A stretch of 64,000 nucleotides of DNA. It comes from Acanthochlamys bracteata. Its lineage: Eukaryota; Streptophyta; Magnoliopsida; Pandanales; Velloziaceae. Of this stretch, positions 34,746-47,171 are shown piece after piece. Both the position numbers and the translations under genes were made by a program. The notes beneath the pieces are model-generated. The model saw nothing but the letters and a program-made list of their open reading frames with translations, did no database searches and had not been told where the DNA came from. The first letter of the stretch is position 1. Each line of letters opens with the position of its first letter. The stretch covers positions 4,868,501 to 4,932,500 of the forward strand of contig CM034131.1 of NCBI GenBank assembly GCA_019914995.1, written 5' to 3'.

Positions 34746-34920
34746 CTATCTCGATTTGGGATTTAACGATTCTATTCCTACACAGTAAATTTTTTCCCCC
34801 TATTTCCTCCGTTTCACCTCTCTTTCCAACAATCTATTGCGATCCAAACACAACACAGAGGGGAATCATTTTCTCTTCCCCTTCGTTTTCTTTATGAACA
34901 CCCGAATCAAACACCGCTTA

Positions 34921-37660
34921 AATGAGCACATAGAAAGCTATGAAACTACATATGATCAATCTGTTAAGAATTCGCTAATTAATTACCAAAAGAAATCGCT
35001 CATTTTGACAAACATGATAATGTTTTATTTATTTAGTGTAATCTCTAATATTATGCCAGTTACGTTTTAAAATTATTCTTTTCATAGCAAAGGTTTATCG
35101 TGTCATGAATGAAAATGCCAAGTTTACGATGGTGATAATAGAACAGCCAACACAAGTCAAACACGAGTGCTGACTTTCTATGTATACAAAACTAGAAAAT
35201 ATTTTAATTTATTACGAGTGATTAATACACTTGCGGCAAGGATTATCAATTTAATTTTGTTCTTTCAGTTGAAATTTGTTTTTTGTTTTTCTTCATGAAA
35301 TATTAATCTTGTCCAATCTTTTTCATTATCTTTTGCCAAACTAAAGGAGGAAAATGGTTGGCGGAAATGGCATTGCGCGTAATCTTATTAAATCACTATC
35401 AATAGGCCCATTGTTTGTGAACAATTAGAAAACAGTTTTTTTCATTTTGTGTTTTTTTTTCTGCGTTCGAGATGAAAACAAACATATAAAATGTGATCAG
35501 AATACACTCATAAAATAATATTAACGCAGTTCTGAAAAGTTGTAGGGTTATTATTATATAAACAAAAAAGTACTACTAAGTGCTATGTGTGGTTTGTAAT
35601 ATGCTCCCATGCGTTCATATACTTGCATGAAATTTTTCTAGAAAAAATTGTGGCAAATATTAATTTCATAAAGCCGAAAGTCTACGGTATTGTTTCTTAT
35701 ACCTACGATGGCATATACGCGTTATTATTTTCTCTCTAGAAAGAGTCAGCATCAAAAAATATCTAAAAGAAATAGTGGAAAATTATGATCTCTAGAAGTG
35801 CTGTTATCTTTCCAAACAAAATAAACACAATTTATCACTAGCATAATAATTAACTATTCAATTCCCTTTTATCTTTTTAATGAATCACGCATAATATCCA
35901 TTAGTTATGAGTTTTAGTATACAATAATTCTAGAAACTGAGGGAATTAGAAAGCATTATCCAATTAGTTCTTATTGAAGTCACAAGAAAACTTCAAAATT
36001 ATCAAACACTTACCTGAGAATAAAGGAAATGAAAACTTTATGAGTAGGTAATAAATGCTGTGAAAGTTAAGTTGGTTTTAAGGTTTATCCATTACATTTT
36101 CTTGGACAGACGGTGGAGTTCTTATCTTTAATTTTAACTTGTTATTTCTTTTTCAACTTTATTAGCAAACAAATCCAGCTCATGTTACACGGACCTCATG
36201 TGAGTTTAATTACTTTGGTCACTTTTTATTGATTATACCTTCTTGTTTACTTTAACAACTTAACAAGCTGCTTAAACCGTGATGAAGGGGTTATTTAGTG
36301 TTGATAAAATAAGGAACTTTTTTTAAAATTTATTTTAAAATTTTTCAAAATTAGTTTTTATTAAAAACAAATATATTTTATATATACAAAATTTGTATAA
36401 TGTATAACTTATTTATAATTTTTGGATTAATTTTATAATACTTAAAATACAATGTATAATTTATTTATAATTTTTCAATTATCAGAAGCACCATTTGGTC
36501 AATAGTCACAACTTATATCACTCTTCAGCGCATCGGTTTGTCATCTTTTAACCAATTAATTAAGCATTAATTTAATTGAAGTGTTGATATAAGGATCTAT
36601 CTTAATAACATTTTTTGAAAACTTAGATTTCAATTTATAATTGATAGGGAATATGTCAAGATTGTAGTATAGATTATGATAGTGAACTTTGTAATTGATG
36701 TCTGTTATTTTTCTAGACAAATGTTAACTTAATGCATTTAGTCGTTTTACTTCTTTTTGAAATCAATTACTGGTGTTCCAACAGGTATGAAACAAATTGG
36801 TATCATGCAAAATTTCCGCCAATTTTAATTGTTAGAATAGTAATTTATATAATGAGAGTTTGACAAACAATGAACTTAATGAAACCTAATTCAAAACTGC
36901 TTGTTCAAACGTTCGTAATCTTTAATTAAGAACTAATTAAATTACTTAATATAGTGGTGGATGGTTAAATGATTGTTTCTCTTATATTATTTAACAGTTA
37001 GTTGGCCAAATACCTCTCTAATCTTTATAAAAGAGAATATATAATATTTGAAATCTACAATTTAACAGCTAAGAAGATAACTTTATTTTATAAGAAAAAT
37101 GAAATGCAACGGTTCGCAAACAAAACTAGCCGTTGTTCTTGAATTCTGTGAATTCATTTGTTTCTATTTTTAATCTTTGAAGTCAACGAAGCAAGTGTGC
37201 AAATTTACGATTGCTTTGAAAAACTTGAGATCTTAATGAAACGCTTATCCAATTCTAGTTTTATTTTAATTTTTCTTTAAGTCAATGGACATAGACAGTG
37301 CTGTTACCTTATAAGTTTTTTAGTGAGAAAGCGTGCAATGCCATGCATTAGATTGATTTATTATTATTACCTTGATATTCATCTAAAAAATTCGTTCATT
37401 CAATCAGTAGCATGACTCATAAATTGATTTTTTTCTAAATCTGTACAAGAAACTCTATGAATTCTCAGAAAACCTTTTGAAGAAATTAACATGGCAAATC
37501 TCATCGTCAAGTGACTCAAGTATCAGAATCAAAGTAATCAACAAAAAGCAATTAACTCCTGAAGTTTCACCTGGATTGGGTTCCTTAATTAACACCAACC
37601 GCATCAATTTTAATTAATGGAGAAGATTTGGTTTGGATATTAGACTTGGATAAACCCGAC
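34921..37660. other. AT-rich intergenic region upstream of the sugar transporter gene
   Basis: No gene found. The stretch 36300-36490 is extremely AT-rich with two similar phrases (aatgtataacttatttataatttttgga / aatgtataatttatttataatttttcaa), probably decayed transposon DNA. Confidence 0.5.
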
Positions 37661-37667
37661 AGCTCAC

Positions 37668-37677
37668 TATATATAAC
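37668..37677 (+). promoter_or_regulatory. TATA box of the STP gene
   Basis: ctatatataa lies about 160 bp upstream of the start codon. It is followed by a pyrimidine-rich leader with a (CT)n run at about 37732-37755, a common arrangement in plant promoters and 5' UTRs. Confidence 0.7.
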
Positions 37678-37731
37678 CCCCCTCCTTCGCTTCCCCTCCC
37701 TCTCATTCAATCTTTCTCTGATCTCTTCAGC

Positions 37732-37755
37732 TTCTCTCTCTCTCTCTCTCTCTCT
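37732..37755 (+). repeat. (CT)n microsatellite in the 5' leader
   Basis: About twelve perfect CT units between the TATA box and the start codon, so most likely within the 5' UTR. Confidence 0.85.
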
Positions 37756-37836
37756 TTAACGCTGTTGAGTTGAGTTGTGTTTGTTTGTAGTGTTGTCGTG
37801 TCTGAAAGTAGTGATCTAGTGATCAACTAGAGCAGC

Positions 37837-40800
37837 ATGGCGGGTGGAGCGTTTGTGAATGCTGGTGGGACGAAGGATTACCCGGGGAAGATGACTCTTT
37901 TCGTCTTCCTTACTTGTCTGGTTGCTGCTACTGGAGGGCTGATCTTCGGCTACGATATCGGAATCTCAGGTTGATTTTATTTTTCTTATTTCTTTCTCTC
38001 GTTGTGGTACTTTGTCTAGATTTGGTTCCTGCTCCTTCAATTCTTATAGGAGGAAAATGGATTGAAGTTCTTTGAGAGTTTTATCATGTTTTCAGTGTGA
38101 CGCAGATCTTGTTTTGTCATTCTTTGTTAGTTTGATGAGTTTTTTTTATCATTTCTCTCTGGTTCGGTTCATTATGGAGAGAAATTACTCTAGCGCTCTG
38201 TTTCATCCAGCCATGGTTCACTTGATTTGTTTCTAAAAGATATCGAAAGAACAGTGCTGTTCCTAACTTCCTTGTTCATTCTTTTAATTGTGAAATATTC
38301 TTTTCATTTACCCTTTTTACTTCTTTGAGCTCTTTCATTCTGTGGTCTTCATAGGGTAGGTTTGAGATCTGCACTCCTATTAATGTCATAAAAACAAAGT
38401 AGTAAAAAAGAAAAAAAAACAGAGTTTTGGTTGATTAATTTTTTTTTTTTTTTTTTTCTTATTATGTTATTAATTATGGCTAATTGAATGAACATTAAAT
38501 GCTAGAATTAAAAATTTTCCCTAAATATCTTTGCTTTTGTTAAAACATTTGCAGGAGGCGTGACTTCTATGGACTCTTTCCTAATCAAATTCTTCCCTGA
38601 AGTCTACCGTAAAGAGAAAGCAGACCAGAATACAAACCAGTACTGCAAATTTGACAGCCAGCTTCTGCAAACATTCACTTCATCACTTTACCTTGCTGCT
38701 TTAGTTGCCTCGTTCTTTGCGTCCACCGTCACTCGTCTTTTTGGTCGCAAATGGTCGATGTTCGGCGGAGGAATTACTTTCCTTGCCGGTGCCGCCATCA
38801 ACGGCGGTGCTCAGAACGTTCTTATGTTAATCCTTGGCCGAATTCTCCTTGGTATCGGTGTTGGTTTTGCCAACCAGGTAAAAATTTCATAAAATTCTTT
38901 TACTAAACAAATTTACTTAATTTTAAACACATCTACATTCACTTTATTCACGATCCATGTACATACGTAGTAGTTAGGCAATGAACTTCCGTAGTAATTC
39001 TTGTCAATTTTGTCATTGTTTCTTCCTTCATATTGTGACAAAGAAGACCAAAATGTTCATTAGGCATTTTTATTATGTTGTTTTATTATTATGAACATAA
39101 TTGTATACATGATTTAATGAATTTAAAAAAAATGGTCTTAATCAAAGGTTTGGTATTATTGTTGTAATTTAATGGGGAAGTTCAAATCAAAGTGATTGTT
39201 TTTTCCCTTTTTTTCCTTCATACTGATGTTATGCTAAGCAAAAGTTTTCTTCAAGACTAACAAACCATTCACTTTTTAAAGACTTATTGAAAACATAAGC
39301 ATGACTTTGGTGGTGTAATCGGAGTGATTTTAACCCTTGTTTATTTTAAATTTAGAATTACTTTTAAATTTAAAAAATATAAAAACTTCTATTTTGTAAG
39401 ATTTTATTATTTATTATTTATATTTTTTAAATAGAAAATAAATCTAATTTTTTAAAATTTTAAAATATTTTTTGTTTGAGAAAAGTTTTTTTTAAAGCCT
39501 TCTCAAACTTCTGGTATTCATCAAACTGGTTGATTAACTGTTCAACGTTTTACTCTTTGCTAGTTGTCCTCATTTGAAGGGACTTCTCGTTTATCAGGTG
39601 TGCATGCTATCTGGTGCATGTCTTCCGGTCAACAAGTTCACATATAGAAAACAACACTAATGTAAACATTATCTTTGAGAAAATGATATGTATATATAGA
39701 ATACGAGTAAGTTGGTTGAACAACTGTTCTAGCACATGTGTTAGTAACTCGTTCAGCCACTACTTGTTTTTCTCTAATTGTATTGTTAATAGATTTTTTA
39801 TGGGTTTCTAGGACAAGTAATGGGATTATATACTTGTGCAACTTGTGTCAGTTTATTCTTTTTAAAGATGGAGTTATTACTTGTCTAATATTTGTTATTG
39901 TTTAGTGCTATGTTGCTCTAATTAATTAGATAAATAATAATGAAGATACTCTCTATTGTTTAGTGCTAAGTGAGTTAGGGGATTTCAATTTTGGTTGGAA
40001 TATTTGATCCCACAGGTAGCAACTTTTCTTTGTTTGTAGCTTCCCGTCAAGAGAAAAGATTCTCCTTTTCCTTGAACAAGATTTCTCCTAATTTCATCAG
40101 CGACTAGCTAGAAACTTGCATGTAGCATCTTTTTGCCCTTTTTAATTAAAAGTAATCAATCTTTCCCACCAAATTTGAATCTTGGATCTGCTTCTGTGTC
40201 TAAAGTGCCCCTTTTCCACTATCAAATTTGCAGTCTGTACCTGTTTACCTATCCGAAATGGCGCCAGCACGTCTTCGTGGTATGCTTAACATCGGCTTCC
40301 AGCTAATGATCACAATTGGCATCTTGGCTGCAAACCTGATCAACTACGGCACTTCCAAAATCAAGAGTGGCTCGGGTTGGAGAATTAGCTTGGCTCTTGC
40401 AGCCGTGCCTGCTGGAATTATCACTCTTGGCTCGCTCTTCTTACCGGACACACCAAACTCTCTTATTGAGCGTGGGCATGCTGAGAAAGCAAAGGCAATG
40501 CTTTGCAGAATCCGTGGTACTGACAACATCAATGCAGAGTATGATGATCTCGTTGCTGCAAGTGAGGAATCGAAAGCTGTTAAGCATCCTTGGGCTAACA
40601 TTATAAAGCCCAAGTACCGGCCACAGCTGACCATGGCCATCTTGATCCCTTTCTTTCAGCAGCTCACGGGAATCAATGTGATTATGTTCTATGCACCTGT
40701 TTTGTTCAGGACTATTGGATTTGGCGGAAATGCTTCGCTCATGTCTGCAGTGATCACTGGATTGGTTAATGTGTTTGCTACATTTGTGTCAATCTTTACT

Positions 40801-41418
40801 GTTGATAAAGCTGGTAGGAGGAAGCTTTTCCTTGAAGGCGGAATACAGATGCTCATTTGCCAGGTAAATAGGTTAACTGATTTTCTGTTTACAAACATTA
40901 CAAACTAGAACTCCTTATAACAAGAGAGAAAAATTGTTGCACATCAGGTGATTGTTGGAACTCTGATTGCTATCAAGTTTGGGACAAGCGGGGAAGCATC
41001 ACTGTCTAAAACATACGCTGGATTCGTTGTGTTCTTCATCTGTGTCTATGTAGCAGGCTTTGCCTGGTCGTGGGGGCCATTGGGTTGGTTGGTTCCTAGT
41101 GAAATATTCCCATTGGAGATCAGGTCAGCTGGACAGAGTATAAACGTGTCCGTGAACATGCTCTTCACCTTCATCATTGCTCAAGCTTTCCTGACCATGC
41201 TTTGCCACATGAAATTTGGGCTCTTCTATTTCTTTGGCGGCTGGGTGGTTATAATGACATTTTTCATTGCGTTCTTCTTGCCTGAAACGAAGAATGTGCC
41301 TATTGAGGAGATTATCCATGTCTGGAAGAAGCACTGGTTTTGGGGAAGATTCATATCTGAAGAAGATATTCATGTGCCAAATATTGAGATGGGTAACGGA
41401 AAGCCCACTACGGTATGA
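37837..41418 (+). CDS. STP-family monosaccharide/H+ symporter (STP10/HEX6-like), intact
   Basis: Four exons with gt-ag introns: 37837-37969, 38555-38877, 40234-40863 and 40948-41418, giving 518 residues, the usual STP length. It should import hexoses with protons across the plasma membrane as a 12-helix MFS protein. Visible features: [14 protein letters not shown] with the likely proton-coupling Asp40; Arg140 in LILGRILLG; the sugar-porter signature GRK near 108-110; [16 protein letters not shown] in helix 7; [10 protein letters not shown] at 474-483. Cys75 and Cys448 match the pair that forms the lid-domain disulfide known from Arabidopsis STP10. The start codon is the first Met and MAGGAFV is the typical STP start. 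Intron 2 is long (1,356 bp). The pseudogene at 21625-25045 is a paralogue with the same intron position. Confidence 0.96.
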
Positions 41419-41700
41419 TCATGATCAATCAACAATGCCAGATTTCTCTCTACAGCGTTCTTCTGTGATAGTGGCGATGATTGCGAGCAGTCACCGTAAT
41501 GGTACATAGGCTATAGTGAGACTCCTTGATGTTTCTATAAGCTTATTTTTAGATGTTAAGAAGAAGTTTATGGGAATACCTTGGGGGAATTGGGAAAATG
41601 CTATACATTTTACTGTTGATTAGGAGAGAAAGGATCCTGTTATTGTTAAAACTTCTGTTAGAATCACTTTGAATGAATGAAATGAATGTTCCAAGTTATC
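41419..41700 (+). other. Likely 3' UTR of the STP gene
   Basis: Moderately AT-rich DNA after the stop. Near-upstream-element-like aatgaatgaaatgaatg lies at about 41670-41687, a plausible poly(A) region. Confidence 0.4.
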
Positions 41701-43302
41701 ATGTTTCCCTCTTGACTAAAGGGATTTATCTAATTTCAGCTAATGATCTAATACCTTGGCCCGCTGAATCCTTGTGCCATCTTCACAACTTTTAATGTTT
41801 AATTCGTGATATATGCTGGCAACTTGTTCTTTATATTTTGCTTTTGCTTTTCAGATTATAAACTGTTCGTTAGGAGAAGTAAAGGTTTGTGGGATTAGTG
41901 GGACCTAAAAGTTCTCGCTTTTAGTGGTGGATAGCTTGTCAATATGCTGTAAAGCTAAATGTAAGAAACATTGGATTGCTTATTTTGCTGTCATTTGATT
42001 GATTTGTTGTTAAACTGCTGCCAGAAAATTCAGACAGTTTCTTATCAGCAAGTTCTTTGTTCTTCATCAGCTTCCTTGCAACAGATGACGAGTTCTTCCT
42101 TCTACTGCATTATAAATTAGGAGATCAAATCATTAGTAGATTTTCTTTTACCTTTAAAAAACAGATTAGTGTATCCGATAAGATTTTATTTATAAACTTT
42201 GTTATTTAGCCCTTGCGCAAAATTTAACTACAAGATTCTTGTTTCTTCTACTTCATATAAGCGCCATAAAAATGAGATAGGAATTGAATATATCTGACGA
42301 ACTCAAAACTTCACTGCATACATGTGACTATAGTTGCATCGCCAAAACTTCATATATGTGTATTGATGTGATACCTAAAGTTTAGTCTCAAATCAATGTA
42401 ATAAGTTTCACGCCATTCAAACATGGAATGCTTGTGAAACGAAACCATCTTTTTTGTGGAAAAATACGTCACGCAAACACTTCAACACAAAAATTTTTGG
42501 ATTTTTGGGACCCCAGATTGATTGAAATTCACATGTTCAAAAAGTTAGAAAAAAGAAGCATATATGTTCGATTTTTATGGATAGTGAAAAAGATCGTTGC
42601 TCACGAGTCACGAATTTGAAATGCACAGAGAAAAAAGTTGATCAAAATTTGATCTTACATGAATTCAATGGAAAAGTGCTTTGCATGACTGCTTTTTTAA
42701 AAAAGATTTGTAGATTATGTTTTGGATAAATTCAAAATGAGCTGGACATTGTGGTCAAGTTAACAACAACGTACTTATGGTCTTCACAACAAGTGTATTA
42801 CTATTGGAGACGTTCGAGACTGGCTATAAAATAGTAAAATAAAAGATTTTTTAAATAAAATGTTTATTTTTTTACTTAAGAAAGTAAAATTAAACATATA
42901 AAGTTTTATTATATATAATTATTTTGTACTTTCTAAAATCTTAAATATACTATAGATACTATAAAAATTTATTGTAAAAAGTGAATTGTTATTTGGAACT
43001 ATAAATACTTCAAGATTTTAGTCAAATGATCCCTGGTCATGTTATGATAATACGGAAATACACAACTTCGCACAATTCTTATCCAATTCATATATGACCG
43101 TCACCGTCATTTATCGAATCACCGCTATTTATTCTTCTATAAACTTTCACTAGCTCGCTCGAGTTTCGCCTTCTCCTGACACTCCAGCCATTCTCTCGTT
43201 CTTTGAAATATTTTACCAAAGGTATTTGTTGGTGTGTTCTTCGTTGTTTTTGTCATTGACAGTGGAGGGTGAATAAGAGAAAGTATTGCTGTGTTTAGCG
43301 TT
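41701..43302. other. Intergenic, no gene seen
   Basis: AT-rich DNA. Short frames at 42428-42619 (plus) and 43137-43382 (minus) show no domain; the latter runs into the hAT-like element. Confidence 0.5.
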
Positions 43303-43310
43303 GTGGTGAA

Positions 43311-43784
43311 TAGAGATGTAAATATAGATGGGTCGAGCCAGTACGGCACAATCGGATCAAGTGAGCTAATTGGGCCAATCAAGCCCGGTCTAATTATATT
43401 TTTAGTGAATCAATTCTATCTATTTATCCATTTTATTTTTTTTATATAATAAATTAAAATTAAAAATTAAAAAATCAAAATAATTTTAAAAAATTATTAA
43501 TAAGATAAAATATATTTTTTAATTATTAAAAATATTTTTTATAAGTTGATCTGATCAACTATTAATATGGATCATATCAACGGTATATTGTTGACCGGTT
43601 AACATGCACAGTAACTGGACAGGCGCGCAGCAGTCCGGTGGATCAAAAAAATCGGTCTAATACTGTCTGTTGGACCGAATCGGTCGGTCTTATTTACTGT
43701 TCACGATTTCGACACGCCGTGTCCTAGATAATTTGGCCGGGCCGCGTGTCGGCCCATTTAGCCGGACTTTCATTTGCACCTCTA
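43311..43784. mobile_element. hAT-like MITE
   Basis: The ends tagagatgtaaatatag and, inverted, tagaggtgcaaatgaaag are clear terminal inverted repeats. The flanks gtggtgaa (43303-43310) and gtgatgaa (43785-43792) form an 8-bp duplication with one mismatch. The core is AT-rich, with ggtcgg/cggtcc words near the right end. Non-coding. Confidence 0.75.
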
Positions 43785-43792
43785 GTGATGAA

Positions 43793-44460
43793 TAGTGGTG
43801 TTGATGGTGAATGATTTTGTTATCGATTATTTCGTATTATTGGTGTTGATTTTGTTGGTGTTAGTTACTGTAATTTTGTCGTTTGATGAGGTTGAGTTTT
43901 GATGATGTTGTTGGTATTGTGACTGATTGGTATGGATGTTGAAGCTGCATGCAAGGTGTTTTATAAAATGCCGGTTAGAGATGTTGTTTTTTAAAGATCG
44001 ATTTTTGTAATATTCTCTTTCTCGCTACTATCGATTGGTCTTGAAAATCGGTCACCTGATTTTCAAGTTGATGTTTGGTTCGGTTCTGATAACTATGCTG
44101 CATAAATTGTTTGATTAAACCTATAAAATTATTCAAGCATGACATGTGAAACTTGAACATGGTCGGTAAATGTTTCGAGCTTACATTGAATTTTACATGA
44201 GATACTTATTATATCTTTACCAATCCAAGAATCATGGATTCAACATGAAGAAGAGTTTAAAGAATTTACTACAATTGTTGTAAGCTTTAGCGTTTCATTT
44301 GTTTCGTCTATTCGCCCTTCTAATTGAGACAAATAATTTACAAGGACATAAGTTTATGACAACTTGCTAGCTTGCCCATGGCTGCTGCAATATAAGACGG
44401 GCCAAACTAAGCCCATAAAATGATTCTACGCTTCTTCGCCAGGTCCCATAAATCATTGAC
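43793..44460. other. Intergenic, no gene seen
   Basis: A gtt/gat-rich stretch (43795-43960) followed by unremarkable DNA. A short minus-strand frame at 43975-44160 has no recognisable domain. Confidence 0.45.
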
Positions 44461-44655
44461 TCAGGGCGTATTTCAATTCATCGGAACTCCAGTTTCTCCT
44501 GCATGATTTGGAGTTCCGGTGAGTTCACGTGTTTCAATTGCAATATGGATCTGAGAAATGCAGTTCTTTTTTACTGTATCGAGTTCTCCGTCGAACTCCA
44601 ATTCAGCGTTCGTCTTCGCGAGATCCCCTTTTCGTCCAAGCTGCTGTGTATTTGC

Positions 44656-44736
44656 TCTGGCGAGGTTGGCGAGCTTCTGAGATGTCTGGTGGATCCCGAG
44701 CCCGATCTTGGACGGCCGCTTGTTAAACTCAGACAC
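44656..44736 (-). pseudogene. Fragment of a SYP3-type (Golgi) syntaxin
   Basis: The minus strand reads SEFNKRPSKIGLGIHQTSQK followed by LANLAR. Plant SYP31/SYP32 syntaxins have SEFN(K/R)-AS-IG-GI-QTSQKL-(K/R)LAKLAK at this point, near the N-terminal Habc region. The similarity ends after LAR; the following frame is unrelated, and the preceding ILWIEDGYFGV is not syntaxin either. So only about 26 codons survive. Full syntaxins have about 350 residues. It is a capture remnant, not a gene. Confidence 0.65.
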
Positions 44737-45092
44737 ACCAAAGTAGCCATCCTCGATCCATAAAATGCTAACCCCGTCACCGGCGGTCGGATCGTTCCAC
44801 CACCAATGACAGCTGTCGGCGGCAGCGTCGGCGGTGGATTTTCGAAGAATTTTTAATACCTATTTGAACTCACGCGTTCGATCGGTACGAAGAATACCCA
44901 GATCTTCTCCAGATTTCTTTTTTGGAAATCGAAAGAAACTCTTCCACAAAAGTCTAATCCCATTACACCTTTCTCTTTCTTTCTATTTAGTTAACTGTTG
45001 TGTTTCTCCATATAGCTCAAATAAATCTTCTTCTTGTTTAAGCTTGTTCCAAAGACCTATAAGAATAATAGTGTCGGAAGCTTTTTTGAGTA

Positions 45093-46206
45093 ATGGGTGC
45101 ATCAGGAAAGTGGCTGAAATCATTCATTGGACTCGAAAAGCAAGACAAAAAAGAGATAAGCACTCGTAATACATCTATCTCACAATTTATACTCTTTATT
45201 TTTTTAGTTGATTATTATTGTAGTTCTAAAATGGGGCTTTTTTCTAGGATACTGGTATTATGAAGGAGAAGGAATTGATGCATAATGGAAAAGGCAAGAG
45301 ATGGAAGAAACTCTGACGAAGCTCACGCCTTACTGGTCGACGTTCTTCTACTCTGTCTGAAGTCTCTGAAACAAGCTAGTGAATTTTGTTAGAAATCAAA
45401 CTAATAGAGAAGATAAAAATTAGAACTTTGTTACTCTCATTTTGATCGTTGTGTTAGTTCTTTGATCTGTTCTTGGTTTGTGGTTGATGAATACAAGAAG
45501 AGCGGTGAGGGTGTTGAAGAAAATAGTGCGGTTGCAGGCATTGGTACTTTGTCGACAAGTGAGGAAACAAGCTGTCGTGGCTCTCCCGTGCATGCAGGCA
45601 TTCATCCGCGTTCAAGCTTCACATTTGTGCTCGACGTGTTCGCATGTCCGCTGAGGGACAAGCTGTGCAGTAAGGTATCGAAGCTCATCGCATCCAGCTC
45701 AATCCTATAAGAGAAGCGAAGGTTTGTATATCAACAAGTTCTTCGATTCTGCAATGGAAACTAGAGCTGGTTGGAGAGGTGGACGGCAGCAAACTATAGT
45801 GTTAGTAAGCCAATTTCACTGGTTGGAGAGGTGGACCGCAGCTCAATCGAGTTGGACACCGAGTTCCAATTTCACTATGATGAAAGCTCTGCTTCATCTT
45901 CTTCACTATGTACATCTACACCTATGTTTGGAACAACTTTGTTAGCCTCGGAGAATACTACTGAAGAGGTTGTAGTGTTAGTAAGCCAAACTACATGAGC
46001 ATGAATTAATCTATCAAGACAAAACAGAGACCTTGTGGTTCATAGAGATCATCATCATCACTACACAGACAAAACAACAATCCGGTGAGATTAGAACTTT
46101 CAAGAAGAGTAATTTTGTTTCCATTGAAAGCCCTGATGCTTATGTTTCTTCAAAGCCATTAGATGCTATGTATAGAAGAAGCGGAAACCTTGTTAGAAGT
46201 TGTTAA
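45093..46206 (+). pseudogene. IQD (IQ67-domain calmodulin-binding) pseudogene
   Basis: Exon 1 begins MGASGKWLKSFIGLEKQ, the classic IQD start, and ends at a gt near 45167. A second remnant near 45281-45360 reads KGKRWKKL then TGA where IQDs have Trp. The IQ67 region (from about 45502) reads AVRVLKKIVRLQALV, CRQVRKQAVVALPCMQAF and IRVQA, matching the spaced IQ motifs that bind calmodulin. A +1 shift follows, then ARRVRMSAEGQAVQ and TAA. Further on are EAHRIQLNPIREAK, a Ser-rich stretch with STPMFGTTLLASENT, and SKPNYMSMN then TAA then SIKTKQR, a C-terminal IQD motif. At least three stops and several shifts make it dead. Introns are retained, so it was copied as DNA. Confidence 0.88.
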
Positions 46207-47171
46207 ACTTTTGAATAATGCTCTATAGAGGATTCTTAGGCATGTTTGTTTTTCCTGTATGTAAACTTTCTTTGTCCTTTTGGGTGTTCAACTTTTGTTA
46301 TAATGTTTGATTTGTCTTGTAAGAATTTGTGAAGTTCTTGCTTGACTTAAGCAAACTTTTTTTTTTAAGTTGTACCAAAATTAAAGAATTTGTTCGCATT
46401 TTTTGTTTCTATGTTTCGATCTTTTCTTTTTAACTTAACTCTAATAAATGGAGGGAAATTTTGATCTAGAGAATTATTTTTCAAGGATTTTGTCTTTTTT
46501 TTTTATGTGGAATGTGTTATTTTGTTTAGGGGACATACAATGTTAGTGCAATAGTCTGATATATTTTATGACATGTCAAATTATAATGCCGATTGTGATG
46601 TTAGGGTAACATAAATATAAATATATTTTGTTGCATGAAGTATTATATGATATCATGCAATATAAATTTGATATATTTTATGACATCTAGTATTGTAATA
46701 TCAGTTTTTATATTTCGTTAACATTGATTATAAATGTTAGTATAAATTTACAATTTGCATTAATATTATAATATTGTATTTTTTAAGGACAAATTTATTG
46801 TATAATATACATCTTAGTCAATTGAATAGATTATACAATTATTACATCATATATACGGAGTATAATTGAATCTTCATTAAATAAATAATTATTAAAATTG
46901 ATTATTTTAAGTTTATATTTATAAATATTATATATTATTTTTATCTTACTTAGTTATCACTTTCAAATGCAATTGAAATACAAAATCCGAACTTCACTTT
47001 CAACTCATTTTAAAAAATAAACATAAAATCTGAGCTTCACTTTTAACTCACTTTAAAAATCAATTGAAATACAAAAACTGAACGCTACTTTTAACCCATT
47101 TTTTAGAAAACTATACTTTCTATTTTTTACTTTTATGAAACTCACTTACGGGCATTTGAAATACGCCCTCA

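Larger units (their letters stand above)
33187..34917. mobile_element. PIF/Harbinger-like TIR element carrying a host exon
   Basis: The left end acggtgtgtttagatg and the right end, read inverted as gcggtgtttgattcgg, start imperfect inverted repeats that continue through a shared gttcataaa block. The flanks are tta on both sides (33184-33186 and 34918-34920), the target preferred by PIF/Harbinger elements. Subterminal gtgtttggat motifs occur on both arms (about 33288, 33332 and inverted near 34848). No transposase is present, so it is non-autonomous. The interior holds a tubulin cofactor A exon and a GC-rich block (34180-34745) with no recognised function. Confidence 0.65.
44464..47168. mobile_element. 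Pack-type TIR element carrying pieces of two host genes
   Basis: The left end gggcgtatttcaattc and the right end, inverted, gggcgtatttcaaatg form 13-15 bp terminal inverted repeats. Both sides are flanked by tca (44461-44463 and 47169-47171), a 3-bp target duplication of the PIF/Harbinger type although that family usually prefers TWA. Inside are a syntaxin fragment (minus strand, 44656-44736) and an IQD pseudogene with its introns (plus strand, 45093-about 46206), then AT-rich DNA. Repeated ttcacttttaactca phrases occur in the right arm (46990-47095). No transposase is present. Confidence 0.65.

Noticed and set aside
37837..41418. Possible horizontal transfer or non-plant origin of the STP gene
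   Set aside because: Intron positions, length and motifs are all typical of plant STP genes and a paralogous pseudogene lies nearby.
44503..44763. 86-codon plus-strand frame inside the Pack-type element
   Set aside because: The minus strand of the same bases carries the syntaxin match, so this frame is its shadow.
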